A stretch of 64,000 nt of DNA, taken from Sphingomonas sp. R647. Lineage in GTDB: Bacteria > Pseudomonadota > Alphaproteobacteria > Sphingomonadales > Sphingomonadaceae. The notes below the pieces were generated by a model, which worked only from the letters and a program-made list of their open reading frames with translations, had not been told where the DNA came from and searched no databases. Position numbers and translations under genes: made by a program. Of the stretch, positions 1 through 7,479 are shown in pieces; the first letter of the stretch is position 1; the number at the start of each line of letters is the position of its first letter. The stretch lies in contig NZ_JAIQXT010000005.1 of assembly GCF_020177055.1 (NCBI RefSeq), positions 1-64,000 on the forward strand, read 5' to 3'.

Positions 1-68
1 GAGTGGCTTCTATGCCCGGCTTCAGATTCGGTCAACAGGGTTTTTGCATTTTTGTTGCGCCACACCCC

Positions 69-91
69 AAACCCGCAGAAAACTGCGGTTT
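69..91. terminator. Hairpin, possible terminator
   Basis: The arms CCGCAG and CTGCGG enclose an AAAA loop, with flanking A and T runs. It lies just past the 3' end of the PqqD-like gene, so it could end that transcript. There is no long T-run. The rest of bases 1-167 shows no gene I can support. Confidence 0.3.
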
Positions 92-167
92 ACACCCCAG
101 CAACACCTACCTGCCATAGCAATCCCATGATCGAATCACCCGCCGAATCGCGCACTGAGCGGCGCCG

Positions 168-449
168 TTAGCCGGTGCAATGCTCGATCATATTCTGCGC
201 TTCGAGGTAGTTGAGGAACGCCAGCGTATCGCTGTCGACCGTGTCCCGTGGCGCCTGGTAGGCGTTGGCGAGGTCAGTGCAGAGGTCCCGCACCCGCACA
301 GGTTCGCGTAACCGTTCCCAGATCGCGCGGCTGGTGACCTTCAGGGCGAAATAGGTACCGCTTTCGAGGCTCATCAGCACGGTTTCCTCGCCCATCGCAG
401 CGCCAAGGAAGCGGGCATTCCGAACAATAACCGTATCAAGCGTGACCAT
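168..449 (-). CDS. PqqD-like RiPP recognition protein (lasso B1-type)
   Basis: A small protein of 93 residues with the size and character of PqqD/RRE domains, which bind the leader of a ribosomal peptide and present it to the modifying enzymes. The ATG at 449 is chosen over upstream starts because AGGA sits 5 bases before it. The sequence begins MVTLDTVIVRNARF and has the PqqD-like stretch LESGTYFALKVTSRAIWERL, followed by a helical C-terminal half. It is divergent from the HPr-kinase-like gene, and about 120 bases separate them, probably a shared promoter region. In two-part lasso systems this protein (B1) works with a separate protease (B2). No B2 gene is visible between it and the left edge, so that partner would have to lie outside the window. 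The family is fairly secure from context; the precise role is inferred. Confidence 0.75.
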   Translation of the reverse strand: MVTLDTVIVRNARFLGAAMGEETVLMSLESGTYFALKVTSRAIWERLREPVRVRDLCTDLANAYQAPRDTVDSDTLAFLNYLEAQNMIEHCTG

Positions 450-569
450 GACGTTCCTAATTCTTCCTCGCGGTTCCACGATCCACATGGCGCGGGTGGA
501 TGGACGGAGCGGATCGTATAGACGGCGAGAGACGTGAGATCGATTCCCTCAAGGAAGCTGACGGGACGT

Positions 570-1484
570 ATGACCGATTATCGATTGTTCGGCTGGCGGG
601 TGAAAAGCGCCCTGCTGCTCCCGGAGCTTTTACCGTGGCAGGGTGACGCGCGCGCAGCGGATCTCGTCATCGAGGTTGGTGCCGTGCCAGCGCCCGACCC
701 GGACTGGCCGAGCTTCAGCCCCGCCGTGCAGATTGGTCCGACGGGCGTGCGGGTGACGATCCCGGCGGTCGCACATTATTGGGTGGAAGCGGGCACGCAT
801 GTGATCGTGCAGCCGATTTTGCCCGAAGACGCCCCGGATATCAGGGTGTTCCTGCTCGGAACAGTGCTTGCGATCCTGTGCTTTCAGCGCGGACTGCTGC
901 CGCTGCATGCCAGCGCGGTGGATATTGATGGACGCGCGTTGCTGGTGTCGGGCGTATCCGGCGCCGGAAAGTCGACATTGGCCGCAGCGCTGTCCGCCCG
1001 GGGTTATCGCCTGCTGAGCGACGATCTCTGCGCGCTCGAGATGCAGGATGGACACGACCTCAAGATTCTTTCCGCGTTCCCGCGCGTCAAGCTGTGGCGC
1101 GATTCGGCAGGCCAGCTCCAGCTTCCGGTCGAAGGCCTGGAACATAGCCGCGCGGAATTGGAGAAGTTCAATGTTCCGCTGACCCGGGAGCGGTTCCAGT
1201 CGGATGCCCTGCCCCCTTCGCAAATCGTGTTTCTGCGGACCGAGCGGGCGCCGGATCTGCCACCGCCGCGCCCCCTGGTCGGGGTTGAGGCGCTGCGGCG
1301 CTATGATCTGGTTCACCGCTGGCGGCTGGGCGTGGCGCTCGGCTACCAGCCGCTGATTTTCAACGGCATGGCGCGGCTGGTTGAAGCCGTTCCGGTCGTG
1401 GAGGTGGCGCGGAGCGAGCATCTTGCCGACCTGCCCATGCTGGTCGAACAGGTCAGCGCGCTCGGGGCGATGCCGCGCGAATGA
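570..1484 (+). CDS. HPr-kinase-like serine kinase, probable peptide-tailoring enzyme
   Basis: A protein of 304 residues in the HprK/P-related family. A variable N-terminal half is followed by LHASAV, a Walker A loop GVSGAGKST (about residues 128-136) and LLSDD about 14 residues later, the arrangement seen in HprK kinase domains. True HprK acts on HPr; homologues inside lasso-peptide clusters phosphorylate the precursor. The paeninodin-type kinase modifies the C-terminal serine, and both precursors here end in serine, so phosphorylation at that residue is a reasonable inference. It overlaps the downstream sulfotransferase by 4 bases (ATGA), which implies co-translation. The ATG at 570 has only a weak ribosome-binding site; a GTG at 534 would add 12 residues. 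Confidence 0.75.
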   Translation: MTDYRLFGWRVKSALLLPELLPWQGDARAADLVIEVGAVPAPDPDWPSFSPAVQIGPTGVRVTIPAVAHYWVEAGTHVIVQPILPEDAPDIRVFLLGTVLAILCFQRGLLPLHASAVDIDGRALLVSGVSGAGKSTLAAALSARGYRLLSDDLCALEMQDGHDLKILSAFPRVKLWRDSAGQLQLPVEGLEHSRAELEKFNVPLTRERFQSDALPPSQIVFLRTERAPDLPPPRPLVGVEALRRYDLVHRWRLGVALGYQPLIFNGMARLVEAVPVVEVARSEHLADLPMLVEQVSALGAMPRE

Positions 1485-2299
1485 GCGGGATATACTGGCT
1501 CGCGTCCTACCCGAAATCGGGCAACACATGGCTGCGGCTGTTGCTGCGGTCCTATGCGGCGGGCGGGGCGGCGGTCGATATCAATGCGGCGGCACCCAAG
1601 GGCTGGAGTATCAACGCGCGCGCAGTGTTCGACGAGGCGATCGGTGTTGCGGCATCGGATCTGACCGATCGGGAAATTCTGGCATGGTGGCCGTCGGTAT
1701 TGCGGCAATGGGCGCTTGGCCGCCGCGATCCGGCCTATCTGAAAACCCATATGATTGCCTGGCCGTTCGATCTTTCCTTGGGGGCGGTCTATCTGGTCCG
1801 CGACCCGCGCGATGTCGCCCTGTCGCTCGCCCGCCACGCAGACCGCAGCATCGATGCTGCGATCACGATGATGGGGACCCGCGACAAGATCATGGATCGT
1901 TCGCGCGATCAGCTACCATCACGATTGCCGCAACTTTGGGGCAGTTGGAGCCAGAATGTCGAAAGCTGGCTTGGGGCCCTGCCCTTTCCGGTCCACGTCC
2001 AGTCCTATGAAGCGTTGCGCGCCGATCCCGCCGCCGCGTTGACCGAACTGCTGCCGGTTCTGGGCTTTCAGGTCGATCGGGCGGCGATCGACGCTGCCGT
2101 CGCCGCAACGGCGCTGGAAACGTTACGGGCGCAGGAAGCCGCGAGGGGCTTTGTCGAAGCGGAGGGACCGAACCGGTTCTTTGGCGAAGGGCGCGTCGGG
2201 GGCTGGCGCGACCGCCTGACGCCCGCGCAATGTGCCCGGATCAAAGCCGATCACGGGCCGGCGATGGCGCGCCTCGGTTATCTCGACCCCGATTACTGA
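1481..2299 (+). CDS. PAPS-dependent sulfotransferase
   Basis: A cytosolic-type sulfotransferase of 272 residues. The 5'-phosphosulfate loop YPKSGNTW (residues 10-17), the 3'-phosphate motif YLVRDPRDVALS (about 104-115) and the C-terminal GRVGGWRDRLT (RxGxxGxW type) are all visible, so the fold and PAPS use are well supported. It is translationally coupled to the HPr-kinase-like gene and converges on the cyclase gene, with a 7-base overlap at the 3' ends. The position points to modification of the RiPP product. The predicted cores contain Ser and Thr but no Tyr, so the acceptor would be a hydroxyl on Ser/Thr or a group already added. It could also act on an unrelated metabolite. Confidence 0.8.
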   Translation: MSGIYWLASYPKSGNTWLRLLLRSYAAGGAAVDINAAAPKGWSINARAVFDEAIGVAASDLTDREILAWWPSVLRQWALGRRDPAYLKTHMIAWPFDLSLGAVYLVRDPRDVALSLARHADRSIDAAITMMGTRDKIMDRSRDQLPSRLPQLWGSWSQNVESWLGALPFPVHVQSYEALRADPAAALTELLPVLGFQVDRAAIDAAVAATALETLRAQEAARGFVEAEGPNRFFGEGRVGGWRDRLTPAQCARIKADHGPAMARLGYLDPDY

Positions 2300-4224
2300 T
2301 TGCCGCCCTGGCTCCAGCGGATGAAGCGACCGGTCTGGACGGCGCGGGGCAGCATCTGTGCGAACTCAAACCGCCGGGCTTCTGCAGCAGCCGCATCCTG
2401 CGGCCAGTCATCGATCAAGCGCTTCAGGCGGGGCAGATCGAGCATTTCGGCGGCCAACGGGGTGTTGCTCAAGCGTTCGATTTCGGCGGCGAAGCTGTCG
2501 CGTTGCGCGGTGATCCGGGTGAACCATTCCGGACTTTGCCGACCATAGCCGCGCTCGGCAATCAGCGCCGCCGGCAATCGATCGGCAAGCGCCCGGCGGG
2601 CAAGACTGCGCTCCATCCCACCGAGCAGATATTGCTCGCGTGGGATCGCCAGACAAAATTCCGCAAGGTCGGGATCGGCGAACGGGTCGCGTATCTCGAA
2701 TCCGTAATAGGCACGCAAAGTCCGCAGCGTTTCGAGAACACGGACGCGCTGGCCCTCCATCAGGTGCGCAATGAGCTTCCGGCTATCGGTAGTGTAGAGA
2801 GACAGCCCGTCGTCACCCCGCGCCTCGAGCGTCGCGCGCAGTCCGACATCGACTGCGAAATCCGAGCGGATCGCGGCAAATTTGGTGGAGGCGTCGCGAC
2901 TGTCATGCCGCCGCCGCCACAGCGCAGCGCGCAGTTTTGGCGGCAGCGCGGGAAGCAGAACCTGCCCCTTGATGGTGCCCCAGAGCGTGCGATTGCGATA
3001 CCTGGCAGCACCCGGAAGCAACCGGAGCAACTTATCCAGTCGTCCGGTTCGGGCAAGATCGCCCAAGCCGCGCAGGCCGTCGAAGCTGAGGGTAAGATTG
3101 CCCGACGCGCCGTTCAGCAGCACGCTGTGGCCATTCCGCTGAACGGCGCGGTAGGCCGCATCGAACCAGCCAAGATGATTGGCGTTCATTTGAGGACGTC
3201 CGCCCGCAGCGAAAAACGGGGTGGGATCGGTCTCGATCGACGCGGCTTCGGTGGAGTGGCAAAAATGCGGGTCGAGATTGGGATAACGGGCCGCGAGCGC
3301 GTCGACATAGGGCCGTTCGCGGTCATACCACCCCTCACGCGCGGCGACCGTCTGCCCGGGTGGCGGCTCAAGCGTGTAGGTGGACAGGGAATCGGGGGCG
3401 AGCAGGCGCGCTGCGGTCGCCGCAACCGCCGAGCTATCAAGACCGCCCGATAGCAGGAGCCCCGGCGTCCGGGCGCTGCGCAGCTTGCGCTGAACCGCCT
3501 GGTCGAGCAGGCTGCGCGCCGCTTCGGCATAGGCTTGCGGCGTCGGCAGGGTCACGCGACGGCGCGGGTCGAGGCGCCAGAATGGCCGTTCGCGCACGCC
3601 CCGCGCGTCGGCGGTGAGATGCGTTCCCGGTGGGACGAGGCGGACGTCCTTGAACACCGTATCGCCCGGATCGCCGACCGATGCGGTGAATTGAAGCGCG
3701 AGCTGGAGCGGATCGAGCGCCTTTGGGACGCCGGGAAATTGGTGGAGCGCGCTTAACGTGGTCGCGAACCAGAACCCTTTGGGTCGTGCGTGCCAATAGA
3801 CGATGCGCATCGCCATCGGTGCGACGATGAGGTGCACGCGCCGCTCGCGCGGATCCCATAGCGCGGCGCAGTAGTCGCCCTTGAGCCTGTGAAGTGAAGC
3901 GAAGCCATGGCGGTCGAGCCACGCCGCGGCGATCTGAGAATCCGGGGTGTGCGGGGGAAGGCCGAGCTCCGCCGCCATCGCGGAGGGCTCAAACAAATAT
4001 CCGTCGAACAGGATGACTCGACCAGCCGAATCCTGAACCGGCTGGCGCTCGGCGCGATCTTCCGTGGTGACGGCGCGCTGGGCGTGCGCCAGCACGGCAA
4101 TCTCATCGCGCCAAACCCTTGGCTTTGCGAGCACGGTGCTTAAGAATTCAGCTCCGGCGCGCGCACGATCTGCTTGGGTCAGTTCTTCGGGTGCAAAGGC
4201 AAGATAGCCGCGAAAATCACTCAT
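2293..4224 (-). CDS. Asparagine synthetase homologue, probable lasso cyclase
   Basis: A protein of 643 residues with an N-terminal class-II amidotransferase-like domain and a C-terminal ATP-pyrophosphatase domain carrying the PP-loop SGGLDSS (residues 259-265). The N-terminus starts MSDFRGYL and lacks the Cys2 needed to hydrolyse glutamine, so it is unlikely to make asparagine. Loss of that cysteine is usual for lasso cyclases, which adenylate an Asp or Glu side chain in the core and join it to the core N-terminus. It follows the two precursor genes on the same strand and starts 29 bases after the stop of the nearer one. Its 3' end overlaps the convergent sulfotransferase by 7 bases. The cyclase role comes from context plus the missing cysteine. 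Confidence 0.8.
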   Translation of the reverse strand: MSDFRGYLAFAPEELTQADRARAGAEFLSTVLAKPRVWRDEIAVLAHAQRAVTTEDRAERQPVQDSAGRVILFDGYLFEPSAMAAELGLPPHTPDSQIAAAWLDRHGFASLHRLKGDYCAALWDPRERRVHLIVAPMAMRIVYWHARPKGFWFATTLSALHQFPGVPKALDPLQLALQFTASVGDPGDTVFKDVRLVPPGTHLTADARGVRERPFWRLDPRRRVTLPTPQAYAEAARSLLDQAVQRKLRSARTPGLLLSGGLDSSAVAATAARLLAPDSLSTYTLEPPPGQTVAAREGWYDRERPYVDALAARYPNLDPHFCHSTEAASIETDPTPFFAAGGRPQMNANHLGWFDAAYRAVQRNGHSVLLNGASGNLTLSFDGLRGLGDLARTGRLDKLLRLLPGAARYRNRTLWGTIKGQVLLPALPPKLRAALWRRRHDSRDASTKFAAIRSDFAVDVGLRATLEARGDDGLSLYTTDSRKLIAHLMEGQRVRVLETLRTLRAYYGFEIRDPFADPDLAEFCLAIPREQYLLGGMERSLARRALADRLPAALIAERGYGRQSPEWFTRITAQRDSFAAEIERLSNTPLAAEMLDLPRLKRLIDDWPQDAAAAEARRFEFAQMLPRAVQTGRFIRWSQGGNQ

Positions 4225-4253
4225 CTGCGAGAATCAACGCGGCCAGCAAGCCC

Positions 4254-4427
4254 TCAAGACCCGGTCAAAATCCCCGAGCCATCGTCACCCGGATTCGAGA
4301 AGTTCTGGGTAAACTCGTTGATCGAATACACCGTCATCGACTGGAGTGGCGCAACCCAGCGCGGCGCGAGCGCGTCCGACGAACCCGAATCGGTCACCGC
4401 TTCCTGGCCAAACTGCTGCTTTTCCAT
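4254..4427 (-). CDS. RiPP (lasso-type) precursor peptide A
   Basis: A 57-residue peptide translated by hand from the minus strand: MEKQQFGQ at the start, then residues 21-41 almost all shared with precursor B, then the C-terminal segment NFSNPGDDGSGILTGS. A G-rich ribosome-binding site lies about 8 bases before the ATG. The leader has WVAP (residues 24-27), like the YxxP motif bound by RRE domains, and Thr40 fits the conserved Thr at leader position -2. This places the core at residues 42-57, with Asp at core positions 7 and 8, the right distance for a macrolactam ring. It lies directly upstream of the cyclase. The opposite strand is also open here, but that frame is a shadow. Confidence 0.75.
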   Translation of the reverse strand: MEKQQFGQEAVTDSGSSDALAPRWVAPLQSMTVYSINEFTQNFSNPGDDGSGILTGS

Positions 4428-4607
4428 TCAGATTCCCCCCAGATTGCTCAGCCGCTGCATCGGACGCGGAGTGCAGATATAGGCTTCCATATCAGTCGGA
4501 ACTTATCTTAACCAGATAGTCGGTGGAGGGCAACCGCGGCCGATTTTTCATGATCTGCTGCTAAGGATTGTGTTCGCGATCAGCGCTGCCGAGGCTATCG
4601 CCCGACC

Positions 4608-4781
4608 TCAAGACTGGGTGAAAATCCCCGAGCTATCGTCGCCCGGACTTAGGGCGGTCTGGGTAAACTCGTTGATCGAATACACCGTCATCGACTCGAG
4701 CGGCGCAACCCAGCGCGGCGCAACGACGTCCGACAATACCGCGTCCGTAACGCCTTCAAGCTCAATGTGCTGCTTTTCCAT
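4608..4781 (-). CDS. RiPP (lasso-type) precursor peptide B
   Basis: A paralogue of precursor A with the same length of 57 residues; 39 positions are identical by hand alignment. It starts MEKQHIEL and ends TALSPGDDSSGIFTQS. GGAG lies 8 bases before the ATG. WVAP, SMTVYSINEFTQ, PGDD, SGI and the last serine are shared; the predicted core N-terminus (Thr here, Asn in A) and residues 43-45, 50, 54 and 56 differ. Conservation of leader, Asp pair and terminal Ser with variation elsewhere is what one expects of two products processed by one enzyme set. It is the first gene of the minus-strand run, so its promoter should lie in 4782-5032, where I see no convincing -35/-10 pair. Confidence 0.75.
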   Translation of the reverse strand: MEKQHIELEGVTDAVLSDVVAPRWVAPLESMTVYSINEFTQTALSPGDDSSGIFTQS

Positions 4782-5032
4782 TCAGGTCGCTCCAGATTGT
4801 GCCCAACGCGAGCCCCGTTCGGCGCTAGCCGAGGGTGTCTGCGGGACAGCGATGATCTCCCGCGGCCTTACCGACATCGCCGGCGGATCGCAACGGGAAG
4901 TCGTTACGGGAACGACCGCGCCGTTCCGTTCGGCGTTGCCCCTCTCAAACGCCCCCCTGCCCGCTTCGCTATATGCCCTGCGCACTTTCCCCCTCGCCTT
5001 TCGCGGATGCGGCGTTAAACATCGCCCGCAGC

Positions 5033-5046
5033 TGACAACGTTATCA
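5033..5046. promoter_or_regulatory. LacI-type operator upstream of the sugar transporter
   Basis: TGACAACGTTATCA is a near-perfect palindrome (one mismatched base pair) centred on AACGTT, the hallmark core of LacI/GalR-family operators. Its last base is the first base of the AGGAG ribosome-binding site, so a bound repressor would block the transporter transcript. The repressor gene is not in the window. Bases 4782-5032 hold nothing else I can name. Confidence 0.55.
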
Positions 5047-5057
5047 GGAGAGGGGCC

Positions 5058-6368
5058 TTGGCCGCACCCATCATGGACATAAGCTCGAGCGACCCGAATT
5101 CGGGCGATCCGGGCGCACAAGGGGTCAACGCCCCCGACCTTCAGGTTTTCGTCTTTGCCTTGTTCTTCATCTTTGGCGGGATCACGTCGCTCAACGACGT
5201 GCTGATCCCGAAGCTGAAGGAGCTGTTTACGCTCAACTACACCCAGGCGATGCTGATCCAGTTCTGCTTCTTCACCGCCTATCTGGTGGTCGGCATTCCG
5301 GGCGCGAAGCTGGTCAAGAAGCTCGGCTATATGCGCGGCGCGGTGGCGGGCCTCGTCACCATGATCGTCGGCTGCCTGTTGTTCATCCCGGCCGCACAGA
5401 CCGCGACCTACGGCCTGTTCCTCGGCGCGCTGTTCGTGCTGGCGAGCGGCGTGGTGATCGTCCAGGTCGTCGCCAACCCGCTGATCTCGCTGCTCGGCAA
5501 GCCGCAGACGGCGCATAGCCGCCTCACCTTTGCGCAGGCGTTCAACTCGCTCGGCACGACGATCTTCCCGCTGGTCGGCGCAGCGCTGATCCTGGGCAGC
5601 ATCGCCAGCGTCACGGCCGCTGACCTGTCGGGCGCCGAACTGGCCGCCTATCGCAGCGCGGAGAGCCAGGCGATCGTCAACGGCTATCTGGGCATCGCTG
5701 CCGCGCTTGCGGTGGTCGCGATCGCGGTCTGGCTGTTCCGCAACCGTCTGAAGGGCGAGCGGCATGAGGCAAGCAAGGGCTTTGCCGGACTCGATCTGGT
5801 CAAGCGTCCGCGCTTCGGCTTCGGCGCGCTGTGCATTTTCCTGTATGTCGGTGCGGAAGTGTCGATCGGCTCGCTGATCATCAACTACCTCGCGCTCGAG
5901 CGCGTGCTGGGGCAGCCGGAATCGGTCGTGGGCTGGATGATCGCGATCTACTGGGGTGGCGCGATGGTCGGCCGCTTCATTGGCTCGGCACTGATGCGGG
6001 TAATCAGCCCAGGCAAGCTGCTCGGCTGCGTCGCGGTCGGTGCGGTTGCGCTGATCATCATCTCGGCGAACACCAGCGGCACGGTCGCCGCCTATTCGCT
6101 GCTCGCGATCGGCCTGATGAACTCGATCATGTTCCCGACGATCTTCGCGCTGGCGTCGGAGCGGCTGGGTAGCCGTGCGGCGGATGGATCGGGGATCATC
6201 AACATCGCGATCTTTGGCGGCGCGGTCATTCCGCTCGCCACCGGCGCGATTGCGGACTCGACCGGCAGCCTCGCGATCGCGTTCGCGCTTCCGGCGCTGT
6301 GCTACGCGGTCATCGCGGGCTTCGGCTATTACGCACGCCGTCCCTATGACGGCCCGGTGGCGGGATAA
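5058..6368 (+). CDS. Sugar MFS transporter (FucP/glucose-galactose type)
   Basis: An inner-membrane transporter of 436 residues with about 12 hydrophobic segments, resembling the FucP group of the major facilitator superfamily, which imports sugars with protons. Supporting traits are the FALFFIFGGITSLNDVLIPKLK opening, the first-half region with NPLISLLGKP and the usual break after six helices. I use the TTG at 5058 because AGGAG lies 7 bases upstream; the next in-frame ATG at 5073 is 22 bases from it. The LacI-type operator directly upstream suggests sugar-dependent control. It is not an ABC exporter, so I do not assign it to export of the RiPP, although it lies next to that locus. Confidence 0.85.
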   Translation: MAAPIMDISSSDPNSGDPGAQGVNAPDLQVFVFALFFIFGGITSLNDVLIPKLKELFTLNYTQAMLIQFCFFTAYLVVGIPGAKLVKKLGYMRGAVAGLVTMIVGCLLFIPAAQTATYGLFLGALFVLASGVVIVQVVANPLISLLGKPQTAHSRLTFAQAFNSLGTTIFPLVGAALILGSIASVTAADLSGAELAAYRSAESQAIVNGYLGIAAALAVVAIAVWLFRNRLKGERHEASKGFAGLDLVKRPRFGFGALCIFLYVGAEVSIGSLIINYLALERVLGQPESVVGWMIAIYWGGAMVGRFIGSALMRVISPGKLLGCVAVGAVALIIISANTSGTVAAYSLLAIGLMNSIMFPTIFALASERLGSRAADGSGIINIAIFGGAVIPLATGAIADSTGSLAIAFALPALCYAVIAGFGYYARRPYDGPVAG

Positions 6369-6373
6369 GGATT

Positions 6374-6456
6374 TGCGGTAGCGGTCCGCTCCCCCGCCCG
6401 GCCACTCGCGCAAGCATTCTATGGGTGGCCGGGCGGGGGAGCGGGCTGGTACCGCA
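6374..6456. repeat. Long intergenic palindrome, copy 1
   Basis: Two arms of about 30 bases containing CGCTCCCCCGCCCGGCCA and its complement face each other around a short loop. The arms are imperfect at their outer ends and near the loop. The same core recurs as a perfect palindrome at 7480-7561. It lies just after the transporter gene. It is probably a REP-like or terminator-type sphingomonad repeat. Confidence 0.75.
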
Positions 6457-6472
6457 GCCTGCTCAAAAACGT

Positions 6473-6511
6473 CGAAGGGGCCGGCGTGAGGGATCTCGCC
6501 GGCCCCTTCTT
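6473..6511. terminator. Bidirectional terminator-like hairpin
   Basis: GAAGGGGCCGGCG pairs with CGCCGGCCCCTTC across a 10-base loop, with TTC/GAA ends on both strands. It lies between the transporter (+) and the converging small gene (-), so it could stop transcription from either side. A second, weaker hairpin around 6526-6552 sits nearer the minus-strand gene. Confidence 0.6.
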
Positions 6512-6559
6512 CGGGGGATCTTGTGAGGGGCGTGCCAGTGGCGCGCCCCTTATTTCATG

Positions 6560-6886
6560 TCAGGCCGCGATTGCGTCCTGGCTGGGCAGGCCGGGCATGG
6601 CATCGACCCAAAAGTCGTCGACCGAGCAGCCCGGCACCAGCGCCGGCGCGCACAGCAAGGCAACGCAATCGGCGAGCTGCGGCGCTTCGGCCGGGCCGAT
6701 CGTTTCCTCGATCATCTCTTCGCTGGCGCCCGGTGCGGCCAGCAGCCGCTCGCGCGCTGCGTTCCACAGCCGATCCGCGTCCGACAGGGTGAGCGTGACG
6801 CTCACGCGGAACTCGGGCTGAGGGCCCACGCCCCAGACTCGGCGGTCGGGGTCGTTCTTCAGCATATGTGTTTCGCGTGGATCCAT
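6560..6886 (-). CDS. Hypothetical protein
   Basis: A protein of 108 residues beginning MDPRETHMLKNDPDRR. I do not recognise the family. The ATG at 6886 is supported by AGGGAA about 8 bases upstream; an earlier in-frame start at 6931 lacks this. The sequence is soluble and acidic, has a central VSVTLTLSDADRLWNAARER that looks like a strand followed by a helix, and has no signal peptide or membrane segment. It lies downstream of another unknown gene and the flagellin on the same strand, but about 100 bases separate it from its neighbour, so a shared operon is uncertain. Confidence 0.6.
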   Translation of the reverse strand: MDPRETHMLKNDPDRRVWGVGPQPEFRVSVTLTLSDADRLWNAARERLLAAPGASEEMIEETIGPAEAPQLADCVALLCAPALVPGCSVDDFWVDAMPGLPSQDAIAA

Positions 6887-6985
6887 TATGCTCGTTCCCT
6901 GCTTTCGAGCGCCCGTATCTCGCCTCACCAAATGGCCGTTTCGGTGCCAGAGCGAAATACTGCGCGATTACCTATTGTAGTTTTA

Positions 6986-7399
6986 CTAGGCGGCTGCACT
7001 GGCCGCGGAGATGCTTCCCAAGGCGCGGGCATGCGCCCCGACGATGCACAATTCGGCATAGAGCCGGTCCCACATGGTCGCGGGAATCGTCAGCATCGCG
7101 TCGTCGAGAAGGTGGCGGCGCACCTCGATCCGCACGACCGGATCGTGGGAGAGGCTGAAGATCGCCGCGAGCGGGCCGAGCGAGGTTTCGTCGGGAAGCT
7201 GCTGCCGCCCCGCCAGCCGGGCAGCGACGAGATAGCCGCAGAGCAAGTCCGCGCCATGTACGTCGAGCCGCACTTCGGCGTCGATGTCGGGTCGGCTGAG
7301 CCAGACCGATGTGCCGCGCGCGCCGGTTTCGATCGCGACGCGCAATCGGATGCCGGTGGCGTCGATGATTTCTCGGATGCGGGGGGCGCTGGTTACCAT
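6986..7399 (-). CDS. Hypothetical protein
   Basis: A protein of 137 residues starting MVTSAPRIREIIDATG. I do not recognise it. It reads as a mixed alpha/beta cytosolic protein without signal peptide or obvious catalytic motif, ending in an alanine-rich tail. It lies between the flagellin gene and the smaller unknown gene, all on the minus strand. A flagellar role would be guesswork: it does not resemble FlaF or FlbT as I know them. A large palindrome and the flagellin terminator separate it from the flagellin, so it probably has its own promoter near 7400-7470. Confidence 0.55.
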   Translation of the reverse strand: MVTSAPRIREIIDATGIRLRVAIETGARGTSVWLSRPDIDAEVRLDVHGADLLCGYLVAARLAGRQQLPDETSLGPLAAIFSLSHDPVVRIEVRRHLLDDAMLTIPATMWDRLYAELCIVGAHARALGSISAASAAA

Positions 7400-7479
7400 G
7401 CCATTGTTATAGATACGTCAACCGTTCCACGGGTGCGGCTCCGGTAAAATTCACTGCATTTTTTAGCGCTTACGCGCTG

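Noticed and set aside
2293..4224. Ordinary glutamine-dependent asparagine synthetase
   Set aside because: The N-terminal Cys needed for glutamine hydrolysis is absent and the gene follows two precursor-like peptides.
4174..5082. Plus-strand open frames covering the precursor region
   Set aside because: Their similarity to each other is explained by the duplicated minus-strand precursor genes; they lack ribosome-binding sites and family resemblance.
5058..6368. MFS transporter as the RiPP exporter
   Set aside because: It belongs to the sugar (FucP-like) group and has its own LacI-type operator; lasso peptides are usually exported by ABC transporters.
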